Below are positions 11,801 through 23,609 of a DNA stretch of 64,000 nt, in pieces. The DNA is taken from assembly GCA_905178155.1 (NCBI GenBank), contig CAJINV010000007.1, positions 1,395,341 to 1,459,340 on the forward strand. Direction: 5' to 3'. The position numbers were made by a program, and so were the translations under genes. Below the pieces are notes generated by a model that had not been told where the DNA came from, did no database searches, and worked only from the letters and a program-made list of their open reading frames with translations. This stretch comes from Amoebophrya sp. A120. Taxonomy: Eukaryota > Sar > Dinophyceae > Syndiniales > Amoebophryaceae. How positions within the stretch are numbered: position 1 is the stretch's first letter; each line of letters opens with the position of its first letter.

Positions 11801-12418
11801 TCCTCGCCTCCCCTGCTGCAGGTCTTCGCCGACCACTTCAAAAGACACGGGAAGATGATGGAAGCGACCCGGAAAGTGTTCGGCACCTCCATCGCGGTGT
11901 GCTTCGGGACTCTCACCGTGGGGCTGTTGTGCAACCTCCTCTTCGCGTTGACCGGGTCTCCCTTCTGGATGGCGCAGCTGGTGATTTGGTTTGTGCTCTT
12001 TTTCGTGTTCATGCGGCTCTTGTCGCGACTAGGCGACGCGTACAACACCGCCTTGCAGAAAATTCGGGAGTTACTGCTGTTTGTAACCGCAACGACGACG
12101 ACCGGAAGTACTTATTCCGGTTTTACAACAACCGCTGCAGGTGCACTAGCTTCTTCGAACAACGCAGGCACGACTGCTACCGTGCCAGTCGACTTTTCAC
12201 CCGCTGCTCCTGGTGGAGCGGGAGGAGTTTCCGGCGGCGGTCAACATTTTGTGGGCCCCCAGCAACAGCTTCAGCATTACGCCAATATCGTCCCCCCGAC
12301 AGTCGGCGGGACGATGCGGGCGAATCTGGAACTGATCGTGAAAACCATGGAAGACCGATTGGTGATGAAGCAGCACACGTGGGTGCTGTTGGGCTCCCCG
12401 ATTACTGCGGACGTTTGA
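8889..12418 (+). CDS. Multi-pass membrane protein with a C-type-lectin-like domain
   Basis: Exons 8889-9387, 9716-9799 and 10068-12418 give 977 residues. Both gaps are introners of different families inside the same domain, and removing each with one duplication keeps the frame. The domain (about residues 165-310) shows the CTLD pattern: GGTLVTITEENLEFV (helix 2), CVGLYR, paired Trp in RDWFWIREE, WVDWQVGNP, CGFM and LYNVPC...ICQ with several Cys. No EPN or QPD sugar motif is evident, so sugar binding is unproven. Hydrophobic segments follow at about residues 349-373, 453-470, 533-606 (two), 656-706 (two) and 799-853 (two), with Ser/Thr/Gly-rich linkers. There is no clear signal peptide at the N-terminus. 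A surface or endomembrane receptor is a reasonable inference; the exact family is unknown. The start ATG opens a clean exon after caaa. Confidence 0.8.
9388..9708 (+). mobile_element. Introner, family B, copy 1 (321 bp)
   Basis: Inverted repeats (left gaggaaaatccccctttccc, right complement aaggaaaaatctcccctc, both followed by catatcga) are flanked by a 7-bp match tgtttgt at 9381-9387 and 9709-9715. The interior carries tttgagaccacaaatcac-type sequence shared with the 62.5-kb copy. Removal with one duplication joins TGT TTG to TAC TGC in frame inside the lectin-like domain. Length is identical to the other family-B copy. Confidence 0.88.
9800..10062 (+). mobile_element. Introner, family A, copy 2 (263 bp)
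   Basis: Inverted repeats of about 30 bp (tatggattgcaaaaRtgtct continuing gggtctggaaga) are flanked by the perfect duplication tacgg (9795-9799, 10063-10067). Precise excision joins CTT ACG G to AC GAC GCG in frame, continuing the lectin-like domain. A GT donor is available one base into the duplication (g|tatgg), but then the 3' border is CG, not AG. Confidence 0.93.
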
Positions 12419-13551
12419 AGCAGACTACTGCGTTCTTAGTAGCGAGCTGCTTACTCACCTTCGCACCGATGTTTCTACAGAATACGCAAGGATAGGACCA
12501 CGTTGAGAGAACTGAAAGCAGTTCGGCCTTTTGTTGAAAATATTTCCGGAATCGAACAGAAGCGATAGTGTCGCTTTATTTCCCTATTCAATTTTCTATC
12601 AAGTGCTCAAACAGACTTTGAGAACAGTTGTACTACCATTGGAGTATCTACTTCAACGAGGTGGTAAGTATCGACGCTGATCTTGACCATGTTCCCTTGA
12701 AACGCGAACCTGGAATAAATCGGAGTGGCGTCTTGAACGTTCCTTGCCACCCCTCGAGAGAAAAATGTCGGATATGATGCAAAGATTTCGGTTCGGTATT
12801 TCTGATTGCAGCTAATATCACTGTGAGATAATCTACCTGATGAAAAACGTGCTCTTTCATCCATCGAAAAAGTACTCCGACTGAATTACATTTTGTATAT
12901 TCACCCAACGGAACAATCGGAATAAAGTCGGAAAAAATCTATCGCTCGTCATCTTGAACCCAAATCAGCTCTCATTTTCCGAGACCACAAACCTCAATCT
13001 GAAAGATCTAGATCCCATGGTAATTTTCGGCCTTTAGTTGTAGCATTTCAAACTGGACGTAAGATTCAAGTTTGCAAATGGGTGCATTTTGGTTACTTCG
13101 AAAAAAGCTTGAAGTGGCCTCAGGAGGCAACGAGCAAGGTTTTTGTCGAGGTGAAAGAACAACTGAACTAAGTTTTTAGTAGTTTCACTTCGTCGAGCTC
13201 GAGCTACCTCCTTCAAAATCAAACTTGGCTAGTTTTTGCTGCCTCTTTTTCACTACGCTACATTCGTTTACGTTTATGTTGCCTTATGTAAACAACTTAC
13301 TGAAAGAGAAAGAATTGCAATGTGCTCGCTGTATCTGCTAGACTTTCTTTGACACGACCACGAAGCGTGAAGATCAACACTGCTTGAAATTCGAAGCTGT
13401 TACTACACAACGAGTTTCCGCAAGTGCAGTTGGATCCTAGCAATCAAAAACCAATTCGCGCTGCTGACCTAAGAATCTAAGCCCTAAACCCGAAAGAACC
13501 GTCGGCAAACGCGGCAACCAACCCTAAACCGTAACCGTACTATTTTACACA
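12419..13551. other. Intergenic region upstream of the fatty acid synthase gene
   Basis: No gene is seen. The last 90 bp before the synthase ATG contain ccctaaaccc (about 13482) and accctaaacc (about 13523). These are telomere-like/telo-box motifs that in plants can mark promoters; here that is only a note. Short minus-strand open frames at 12.6-12.9 kb have no protein character. Confidence 0.5.
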
Positions 13552-16500
13552 ATGCCGCCGCCCAACGCAACCAAAGGGGGCGGGAAAAGCCCCACAGGAG
13601 TCGGAGGGCAGGAGCCAAGCTCTGGCACACCTACAACTTCTACCACCTCCGCTCCCATCGTGGGTGGTATGGCGTGCCGTTTCCCCCAGTCCCGGACGAC
13701 TGCAGAATTCTGGGAGAACTTGATCACGGGAAAAAACATGATTACCCAGGACGACGAGCACTGGGAATCGGGTTTCCACAACCAATTACCCCTGGGAAAA
13801 GGATCGGTCCAGAAACAGGAGTACTTTGACACGTTCTTTTTCAACATGAGCGGCGCGCAGGCCGAAAAAACCGATCCGCAGCTACGGTTTCTGTTGGAGC
13901 TGTCGTATGAAGCACTCTGTGATTCCAACCTGGACATCCAGAAACTGAAAGGGAGCAACTGCGGGGTGTTTGTCGGTACCGTAAAGTGTTTATTCGGTTG
14001 GTTCTTGCATCTCTTGGTCTTGCCTGAGCAGGCCCTTCAATGGTTGAGTTCAAGTTCTGACGGTTCAACATGCATCAAATCCACCGCATAAAGACCGAGT
14101 GAACTCCATGCGCGAGATACTTAAAATTAAAATCCGCCATCAATTATTATGAATCAGGTTCCTGTTTTTCCGATTGCCACAAGGCTTGGCTGCACGACGT
14201 CCCGGCCATCACCGGTTACGAGAATACGGGCTGCGCGCAGTCCATGTACGCGAACCGGCTTTCGTTCTTCTACGATTTCCACGGACCTTCCTTCAACGTC
14301 GACACGGCTTGCTCCTCTTCCCTCGTGGCCTTCTCCCAAGCGTGCCGAGCTTTGGAGGCAGGCGAGTGCGACGTGTGTCTGGTGGGAGGAAGCTCCATCA
14401 CCCTCCACGCGGGCGTCTCCGTGGCGTTCAACCGGTTGCACATGTTGAGTCCGGACTCCGCGTGCATGAGTTTCTCGAAGAACGGGAACGGGTACGCGAG
14501 AAGCGAGGGCGTCGCGATGTTGGTGCTCTACCGGGAGGACAAGGTCGGGCAGTATTGTCGGAATCCGCTCTGCAAAAACCCGACGCCCAACAGTTACTTC
14601 AAGGTCCTCGGGTTCGGGATAAACAGTGACGGGTTCACGAAGAAGGGGATCACCTTCCCGAATGGCGAAGCCCAGTACGACCTGTACAGACAGGTGTGCA
14701 AACAGGCGAACGTGGACCCGTCAGAAATTTTTTACATCGAAGCGCACGGAACCGGGACCGCGGCGGGGGACGGACAGGAGCTGGAGGCGCTGAGAAGGGC
14801 GTACTTGGAACCAAGGAAAAAAATAAATTCTGCGGAAAATAGTAACAAAAAAGCGAACCTCGATAGTTGTACAACTAGCACATCAACAAGCGTACAGCAG
14901 CCACTCCTGCTCGGGTCTGTGAAATCCAACATGGGCCACGCGGAGGGCGCGAGTGCCATGGCGGGTTTGATCAAGCTCTGTCTGTCCTGGTCCCAGAAAC
15001 AGATCCCGGCGAACTTACACTACACCTACGAGGACCGGAATAAGGGGTGTGAGCAGATGCTGGGCGATTTGACGAAGTGCCAAGTGGTCGAGAAGAACTA
15101 CCCGATTGAGGAGCCAAACGAGAAAAAAGTCGCAATTTCTTCCTTCGGGTTTGGAGGCACCAACGCGCACGCAGTGCTGTCGGGTCAGGTAAACGCGGAC
15201 AACATGACCTCAGAGGACTCGAAGATGAACAAAGTGACCAACCGGGCGCTGTCTGAGAAGATTTGTGAGGAGGAGAAGTGGCGGCTGATTACGCCGATTT
15301 ACGGCAGGACTGCGGACGGGGTGCACGCGGCGTTGGAGGCTTTGCAGGAGAAAAACATCGCGTTTGACCACTTGGTCGGGCCACCGAGCGTCCACGACCA
15401 CTTGAAAGAATTTCCCGCGATGGGGTACAAGACGCTAGGGGGTGATATCGTCACTTCCGACGAGCCGCAGCCGTACGTGGTCGGTCGTGCGGAGAGTGGT
15501 GAAGAATCTTCACCACTACAGGAGGAGCAAAAGAACGACCAAAAGCGCCGTCCCCTCTGGCTGCTCTTTTCCGGCAACGGCGGCATGTGGCCGTTGATGG
15601 GGAAGGACTTGTACGAAAACAGTAAAATCTACCGCGAAACCTTCGACAAGTGCTGCGAGCATTTGCACAAAGAGCACAACTACGACAAATTGAAGCAGTT
15701 TCTGACCGAACCGGACGTGACGAAGTACACAGCGGTGGAAGGGGTTTGCGGTTTGGCGGCCGTGCAGATCTCGCTCATCGAGGTGTTGCGGCGAGCGGGG
15801 CTGCAGTGGGACGGCATGTTCGGGCATTCCGCTGGGGAGACCGCGATGGGGTATGCGGACGGGTGCTTGACGCTGGAGGAGACCATGTCGGTTGCGTACT
15901 ACCGGTCCCTCTGCGGTGCGGATTCGGTGGACAAGGAAAACCCGGGGGGGATGTACGCCTGCGGGGTTTCCCGCGAGAAGATGGAAGAGCTGCTGCAAGC
16001 GTACCACTGCACGCGGCTCACGCAGGTGGGCTGCGACAACGACCCCTCGATGGTGACGCTGAGCGGGTCGGAACGGGAGATGAAGCCGATTACCGTGGAA
16101 CTGACCGCGAAAAAAATCCTCTGCCGGAAGGTCCCCACCTTCGGCGTCGCGTTCCACTCCGCCATGCTGGAACCGGGACTCGCGAAGTTGAAAGAGCAGC
16201 TGGAGAAAGTTATTGACAACGCACCGGGGAAACCGAAAGAGCAGCGCCGGCGATCTTCCAAGTGGGTTTCCACGTGCTACGACGACGATGTGATCCGGAA
16301 AGACCCGAATCACCCCGGGAACTTCGTGTCCGCCGAGTACCACTACTACAACTTCCGCAACACGGTAGAATTTTACCGGGCGGTGAAATCCCGAGTGCCG
16401 GCCAACGCGGTGGTGGTGGAGGTGGGACCGAGCGGCTTGTTCCGGTCCTCGATCAAAAAGATCGCGGCCGTGGAGAAGCGGCCGATGCACTACTTTTCGC

Positions 16501-19500
16501 TGATGTCGCGGGACAAAAATTCGCTCCACACCTTCCAAAACGCGTTTGGCCAGCTGATGTTCCAGGGTTTGGTGAAGGAATTGACCGTGGACTTCGCAAA
16601 GCCGGAAAAGCAGTTGTTGCCGAAGGACATTCCCGTGATCGCGTCCGATTTGAAACTGAAGCAGGTGTTCACGATGTGGGACCACGGGACGATCTACCCG
16701 ATCCCCGGGATTTCCGATATGGTCAACAAAACCGGCGCGGTCGGGGAGCAGGAGATGGGAAATTTGTCCGGGGAGGACTGGAAAAACATCCACATCGTGG
16801 AGTTTGATTTCTCGACGGAGCGAGACAGTTTCATCATGGACCACGTGATCGACAACACGGTCTTGATGCCGGCGTGCGGCTACATCTTCGCGGCCTGGGA
16901 GTCGTTTGCGAACGTGTTGAGGAAGAGAGGTTTAATCCAGGAACTGAACGAGGCCCGGGACGTGAAACTGGTGGACTTCAAGATCCACCAGGGCATCAGG
17001 CTCGACGAGTCGAACGTCCAGATGAAGCTGACCGTGCGGTTCTCGCCGGCAAGTGGAGACGGTGCCGCGAATGTGAACGGGGAGGAGTATAAAATCTTCT
17101 ACGGGGAGGAACACATTGTGACTGGAAGGATCAAGTTGGAGAAAAGTACGACTTCTGGTGGTCCGGCCGCTGCTCCACCAAACACGACTGTCGTCGCACC
17201 GCTCGGAGGTAGTCCAAACGAAAACATGAATAACGTGCCAGACTCTGACACGTTCGGGCACGCCCTGGGCGCGGTCACTGCGAACGAGTTTTACTGCCGG
17301 ATTGCGCGGAACGGCTACAATTACGAAAACGCCTTCCAACTGGTCGAGAACGTCGGGATTGACGACAGTTGGGCGTGGGTCAGGTTCGACCACGCAGTGG
17401 AATTGGTGCAGTCCGCGGTGCAAGCCGCTACGGCCGATGTCGCGAAGGACCAGACGGGGGCGAGCAATGTCGCGGAGAAGGGGCAGTTGGGGGACAGCAG
17501 TTCCAAGCAGAAGTTGGAGCTGCAGGACGACATCGTTTTCAACCGCTACTGGATCTCGTTTCTGGACAACTTGCTGCAGGTGTCTCTGCTGAAAAACCTG
17601 AACGATTCCGCGACACTGCGAGTGCCGACGTCCATCCGCGAAATCTGCATCCGCGGATCGCAATTTGGGAATTTCCTGCGGAAAATGCGGGAAGGGACGG
17701 TGGGGATGCGGCACATCGAGTCGACGGATTCGGTGCAGTCCCGGGCGTCCTCCTTGGAGAACAAGGAGCCGGGGGTCATGATGGACAAGGAGCGGAAACT
17801 GTTTCTCGTCGAAGCCCAAGCGCAGTCCGGGACGCAGTTGGTGAAAATTTTGCCCTACATGAACCAAGTGGCCAGTGACATCGCGGACGTCACGGGGTTA
17901 GCGACCTCGATTATGGCCCGATCGACCAAAGCGAAGGAGAAACGGGTACTGCACGTGGCGCGGAAAAAGATCTTCGACTTGAAAAACGCGGTCAACGTGC
18001 GGAAGGACGCGGTACTTTTTAGAAAACATAAACATCTCTTAGTACATGAATGTGCTTTGGCATAAGACACCGACTATGCAGTATCTTGCAGTATCTACTT
18101 ACTTTTTCGTCGTTTATTTTTGCATGACAAGTTCTCTGTTGACATTCTCCAAAAACCACACCATCGAAACAGACCGCCATTTCTCTCCTTCTCTCCTACC
18201 TGAAAGAGCAATTTGTCTCTGGAAACTTCACCGTTGTCGACTTTCTCCCGGTGTCCATGCAGGAGCTGACGCAGAAGGTGATGGAGACTTCCAATGTGGA
18301 AAAGTTTTCCGTATGAAATGCAAATATGTCTGGGTCTGGAAAGTTGTGATGCTGGGTGGCGTATCATGAGGTGGCCAGCACAAGTGCTGGCTCAGCATGA
18401 CAAGTTTCTGAGCTTCTAGGTGCTGCCTATTCTGCATGACAAACTGCGTGTCTGCATGACAGAAAAGTGGGGCTCTTGGGTAATGTGCATGACAAATTTA
18501 AGAGTCATGTCCATGTGAGACAAGCATGACAAACTCGCACTATTCCAGACCCAGACATTTTTGCAGTTGATATTCTGTTCTGTTCGACAAAACTCTCGAC
18601 GAAACGAAGAAGCAGGAGTACCAGCAGAAATCCGACGGGGTGTGTGAAGAAGTGAAAGAGAACGAAAAATTCGATGTCGCTCTAGTCCACGACGAGAGTG
18701 TCTTACCGGAGCAGATAACGAAGGTGGACTCGCTGCTTGCGACGGAAGAATCGAAAGCGGAGGAGTTTCAACCCCCGTTCGTGATCGTGAAGTCTGACAC
18801 AACTGGGAAGATGTTGCAGGGCCAACTACCGGTCGCGAACTTGTTCTCCAAAGTGATTCGTGTGAACGCGTTGGAAACCGGGAATGAATTCATATTGTAC
18901 AAAAAGACACCGGCGAAGCCAGCACTGAGTGCAAGAACTTCTGGCACTTCGAACAATCATGCAGAACTACAGGGCACCAGCAATGCCTCTGCCACGGCAC
19001 ATCAACTGAACCCCGCGTTGCTCCAGTCGCAAGTGCTGCAATTTTCCGGCTACGACGGGTTGGAAGTGAGCAAAGAGCAAGTAAAAGAATATGAGCAACT
19101 TTTCCTTCGGTTGTCTGACGACTGCTTCACGAAGGACAACATCAGGAAACTCGCACAGTTTCTTCAGGAGGTGAACGACAGCGAGAAGTACCCCAAACTG
19201 CAGAAACTGTTTCTACTCGCCGGCGCAAACGGCTTCCCGGGCTTTCTCCGTTGCGTGCAGAAGGAGCCGAGTTTTTCGAAGATCCGCGGAGTCCACTTGG
19301 TTTCAAACTCATCTGCGAATATATCTGTCGGGTACAGTAACGAAGCCTCCGAGCGGATTGCGAATGCTCTCCCCCAAATCTCTCAACTCGACGCCAGACT
19401 GATCCGGTTGGACGTGAAAACCAAGCAGCTCTCGGTCGAGCTTTCCTTTTACGAGGAGGAGCAGCCGAAATACCCGGCCCCGTTTGGGGAGTTCCTCACC

Positions 19501-22500
19501 TTCCCGCAGCCGGGGAACCTAGAGGCGTTCGCCTGGAAGGCGCACCCGCACTTTTCCGTGTTGTCGCTCGGGGACGAGGTGGAGAACCCGAGGGAATTTG
19601 GGACCATGCTGCTGCCGCAGATTGTGACGAAAAATTCGTCCGGCGTCGGGACGACAAGCTTACTATTGGACGAAACGGAAGCGAGTCTACCGCCGAACGG
19701 AACAGGAGCAAATACTGGCACAACTTTGCTGCAAATTGAAGTCGCGGCGGATAAATATACGTGCTTATCCTCCAGAGCAGCGGAAACGTTGCCGCAGAAA
19801 TCCACCAGCAAGGGAACCACTACGAGCGAAAACGAACGGTCGACCTCCGGATTGTTCTCCAACCTCTTCGGCGGAGGGAGTAGCAACAACCTCCAGGCAC
19901 TGAAAAAGGACAACGGCACCCCGGGAGGGAATAAAGTCGCAGGTAGTACTATCGCGAAAAACTACTCCCCCAGTTCCGACGGAAAGATACAACAAGATGG
20001 GGACTTTCTCTCGGACACGGACGCGAATCTTTTCACAGAGGCAGCGCTCTCCCGGAAGTTGCAAACGGAATATTTGAAGCAGGTGACGGCGAACGCGACG
20101 AAGGATCTGCAGCAGTTCAACCGGCTGAACAACACGAACGGGAATAATAAGACCGGCACTTCTAGCAAGAAAAGACAACTCCGGTCCGTCGACGTTTCCT
20201 TCGCTGCCTTGAACTTCCGGGATATCATGCTAGCGTATAACAAAATCGACAAAGACGCGATCGTCGGCCATAGTAAGATGGGCGACGGGTTCGGTTTGGA
20301 GTTCGCGGGGTACTACACCCCCTCCGATTCGTTATCCGGCTTCGCCGAACAGGCGTACCACGGCTCCGACATGTTTTCCGGACACCATCATCACCTCAGT
20401 GGGAATGAAAATGAAAACAAAATCAAGGTGATCGGCTTGACCTACAACAGTATCGCAAGAAAAAACTGTTTCATTGTAAACTTGTGATGCAGAAAATGCA
20501 TCTGAGAAGTGTTTGTCTTGCTACACATGCAAGACAATAGCTGTGTTTTCCCTAGGGAATCTCGCATGGCAAATTTTCTCTGTGATGTAGAGCAAACTTG
20601 TGACGCAGATCTTGCAAAATCATCACAATGAAACAGTTTTTTCCTGTGATAAACAGTCTCGCGACGAAGGTCACCGTTCCGGCGAACTTGTTGTGGGAGT
20701 TGAAACCCAATCAGGAGTTGCGGCATTATGCCACCGTGCCCTGCGTGTACGCAACCTGCTACTACAGCTTGCTGGTTCGGGGGCAATTCACGCCGGAAAC
20801 TTCGGTCTTGATCCACGCGGGCGCGGGCGGGGTGGGGCAGGCAGCGCTGTACATCTGCTTAAAGAGGACCAGTGACCCGAGTCTTATCTTCACAACCTGC
20901 AGCACGAAGAAGCGGCAGTATTTGCTGGAGAAGTTCGGGCATTTGGGGTTGCAGGAGAAGAACATCGGGAACACGAGGGACACAAGCTTCGAGCAACTTG
21001 TGATGAAGAACACCAATGGCCGCGGGGTGGACATCTGTCTGAACAGCTTGTCCGACGAGAAACTGATGGCGAGTGTCCGGTGCGTGGCGGCGTTCGGTCG
21101 GTTCTGCGAGATCGGGAAGTACGATTTGATGCAGAACACCGGGCTGGGGATGCATTGTCTGTTGAAGAACGTGTCGATTATGGGGATCGATCTGGACCAG
21201 ATCCTGAACCAGCCGAGAGAGTGGGCGACCGTGCACAGGTTGGTGCAGGAAGGGATTCTGTCTGGCGAGGTCGAACCCTTAGACGTCGGTGGGTGTTTCT
21301 CGATGCGGCAAATCACCGAAGCGTTCCGGTTCATGGGCGCGGGGACGCACGTCGGCAAGGTTCTGTTGCAGTTTGACAATACTAGCACGAAGGGAGATGA
21401 TGTTGGCTCCGGCTCCGCCTCCACCACTGCGGGCGACATGACCAGCCGGTCCGAGTCTAGAGAATCAGACGCGGCGGGAACTATAATGGCAAACAAAGCT
21501 GCGGCGGGAACTATGGGCTTCAACCCACCAGGACGAACGAATATTGCAGGCGCATCAAATAGTACTTCTTCTACCGTTGAGCAGTCCCCAGCTTCTTCAT
21601 TATCCAACAACGGCGGAAAATGGTCGGTATTAACCGACGCCCACAGCGAGCATCTAGTCGCGGACACGCCGAACTTCACTCCGAAGAATCCGAACCGGGA
21701 CGGGTATTTGATTATCGGGGGTCTCGGTGGGTTCGGGTTGGAGTTAGCGGAGTTTCTGGCGATGAAGGGCGTGAAGCACATCGTTCTCTCGTCCCGCGGC
21801 ACCATCCGGAACGGGCTGCAGGCGAAGTATTTGACGAAAATCTGCAAGGTGTACGGGTGTCACATTTCCGTCACGAACGTGAATTTCGCAGACAAGGCGA
21901 AATGCGAAAAGTTCCTGAACCAGAATAAGCACATCGCGGGGTTTTTCAACCTCGGAATGGTGTTGGCGGACGGGCTGTTTCACAAGATGGAGGGCAACCA
22001 GTGGGCGACGCCGATCTTGGCGAAGGGGATCATCACGGAGAATTTTTCCGAAGTCGCACAGAAACTGAATCTCGAGTTCGACCACTTTGTGTGTTTCAGT
22101 TCGGTTTCCGCCGGGCTCGGGAACGCGGGGCAGACGAACTACGGGTTTGCGAACGCCGAGCTCGACCATTTGATCCGAATGCGGAACCAAAACGGGTTGT
22201 CCGGGTTGTCGTTGCAATGGGGCGCGATCGGGGACGTGGGGGTGTTGTCCCGGGCGAATTCGAAGAAAACCGGGCTGGTAGACGCGGTTCTGCCACAGGA
22301 AATCCAATCCTGTCTGCAGGAACTGGAGAAGCTTCTCGCGAGCAACAGTACCGGGGTCCACACGGTCTACTTGACGCCCAAACGGGTGAAGGACGACTCG
22401 ACTTCGAACGATAGCTCGGTCCCGTTGGAGCAGAAAGTACGGGAGATCGTGGGGGCAAAAGCAACCGTGAAAGACACCGCGACCTTGGAAATGTTGGGTG

Positions 22501-22619
22501 CGGATTCGCTGCAGTCGATGGAGATCCAGTCTCTGATCAAAATGCGGACCGGAGAGAAAATCGCCATGGACAAACTCAGCAAGATGACGCTGAAGCAAAT
22601 CCGGGAGTTGGAAGGGTAA
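13552..22619 (+). CDS. Animal-type type I fatty acid synthase (KS-AT-DH-ER-KR-ACP), no thioesterase
   Basis: Exons 13552-13975, 14158-18011, 18173-18310, 18577-20450 and 20657-22619 total 8253 nt, giving 2750 residues. Introns 13976-14157 and 18012-18172 are GT-AG; the other two gaps are introners. Ketoacyl synthase: DTACSSS with Cys about 193, EAHGTGT with His about 338, SNMGHAEG with His about 402. Acyltransferase: GHSAGE with Ser about 699, then GYADGCL and VAFHSAM, close to the animal FAS form. Dehydratase: His about 1037 in DHVIDNTVLMP (Asn where Gly is usual) and FLDNLLQ. A long linker follows. Enoyl reductase: ALNFRDIM and HAGAGGVGQAA near 2150. Ketoreductase: GGLGGFGLELA near 2451, FSSVSAG and NYGFAN with Tyr about 2592. 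Carrier protein: GADSLQSM with phosphopantetheine Ser about 2714. The protein stops right after the carrier, so chain release needs a separate enzyme. A cytosolic location is inferred. A reducing polyketide synthase is less likely given the FAS-like motifs. Confidence 0.92.
18313..18572 (+). mobile_element. Introner, family A, copy 3 (260 bp)
   Basis: Inverted repeats (left tatgaaatgcaaatatgtct, right complement tatcaactgcaaaaatgtct, both continuing gggtctgga) are flanked by ttccg (18308-18312) and ttctg (18573-18577), a 4/5 duplication. It sits in the fatty acid synthase linker between DH and ER. It is the only copy where simple removal of element plus one duplication misses the frame by one base. 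Joining TTC (18310) to GTT (18577) restores it, so either the junction is shifted by one base or one base of the duplication has been lost. Confidence 0.88.
20451..20651 (+). mobile_element. Introner, family C2 (201 bp)
   Basis: Inverted repeats of 27 bp (left tatcgcaagaaaaaactg, right complement tatcacaggaaaaaactg, both continuing tttcattgt) are flanked by the perfect duplication aacag (20446-20450, 20652-20656). It splits the enoyl reductase domain of the fatty acid synthase. Precise removal joins TAC AAC AG to T CTC GCG in frame. The arms share the tatcRca...aaaaaactg start with family C1 at 5.2 kb, suggesting related families. Confidence 0.93.
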
Positions 22620-22955
22620 ATAAATGGGGTTGGCGGAAAAAAAGAATTGCAATTGGTTTAGTAGCTCTTGTACTAGCTGCGGCTACGCAAGAACCTTGCT
22701 TCTACCTCTTTTTTTGGACACCGCCGATGCAGAGCAGCAGTCTCTTCTTTGTAGTACCTCCGTGGGTTACTCATTCTTTTTTTGCCTCAGACTCCAGATT
22801 CATCTCGAAGCTTCAACTATCCCCGCTGTAAATTGGTGTAGCATAGCGTTTTTGACTGGGGAACGGTTGAAGCTTACTTGGTGCTTGGAGAGCTGAGAAA
22901 TGGTTGATAAAAAGCTGTTGACACGCAGGCGCTAGACGAAGTAGTCACTGACACG
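22620..22955. other. 3' flank of the fatty acid synthase gene
   Basis: It runs from the synthase stop to the left end of the retrotransposon. No gene is seen. The retrotransposon begins in host DNA that reads cactgacacg just before the tattt crossover sequence. Confidence 0.6.
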
Positions 22956-23079
22956 TATTTTTATGAGATAAATATTCGTAGAGAAAAGTCGTGAAAACTC
23001 GTGAAATGTGTCGTTTTTCATGTATATTCGTTCATATTCATATCCATTTCCGGCTGGGAAATTTGATTTTCATTTTCTC
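22956..23079 (+). repeat. Split direct repeat A1 (left end of retrotransposon)
   Basis: A 124-bp sequence beginning tatttttatgagataaata and ending cattttctc is matched base for base by A2 at 34678-34801. It is the left terminus of the element. The flanks diverge at once on both sides. Confidence 0.95.
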
Positions 23080-23609
23080 TGTATGAGATTATGTTTTCTG
23101 CTTAGTACTCTCGAGTACCGAGCAGAGCTTACTCTGTACTTTTGTCCGCCTCTCTGTTTCTCTTCTCGAGCGTCAGGCTAGCCTGGCAATCGAGTAGAAA
23201 ACATTGAGGGTCCTGGAGGGGACACCGGCCTTGTTTTCTTTCCGCATGTCAGAGGACACGCGTGATAGAATCAAGGACAGAGTTAGCGTCATTTATGCCC
23301 TGTATAGTAAATCGCTTCGGCGAGCCCCTCGTACTTCTTTTAAGTGCGTTATCATAGGCATCCAGTGGTAGCGAGATTCCTCGTTGTTTCAGACTCTCGC
23401 AGACACGTATCACCGTACTCTGTTCAGTGCAAAAGCACTTAAAATGACATGTTCACAGCTGTTTCAGTCTTCGCTTTCAGAGAGCACTTTGCACGCATCG
23501 CAATGAATCGAGTCGCTTGCCAGCCTGAGGGAAACTTTTTCTCGTCTTGATTTCAGTTTCACTTCCCTTTCAGTTTTACACCATCCACCGACCATAGACA
23601 CAGAGAGAG
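23080..23609. other. Retrotransposon 5' leader
   Basis: This is the non-coding interval between A1 and the first ORF. It probably holds the element's promoter and RNA 5' leader. No specific motif is recognised. Confidence 0.45.

Noticed and set aside
12607-12908. Minus-strand ORFs of 85-86 residues
   Set aside because: Two overlapping frames with no motif, no splice support and no coding bias; likely chance.
15516-16844. 442-residue minus-strand ORF inside the fatty acid synthase
   Set aside because: It is the antisense shadow of a clearly coding exon; His/Arg-rich composition is a by-product of codon bias.
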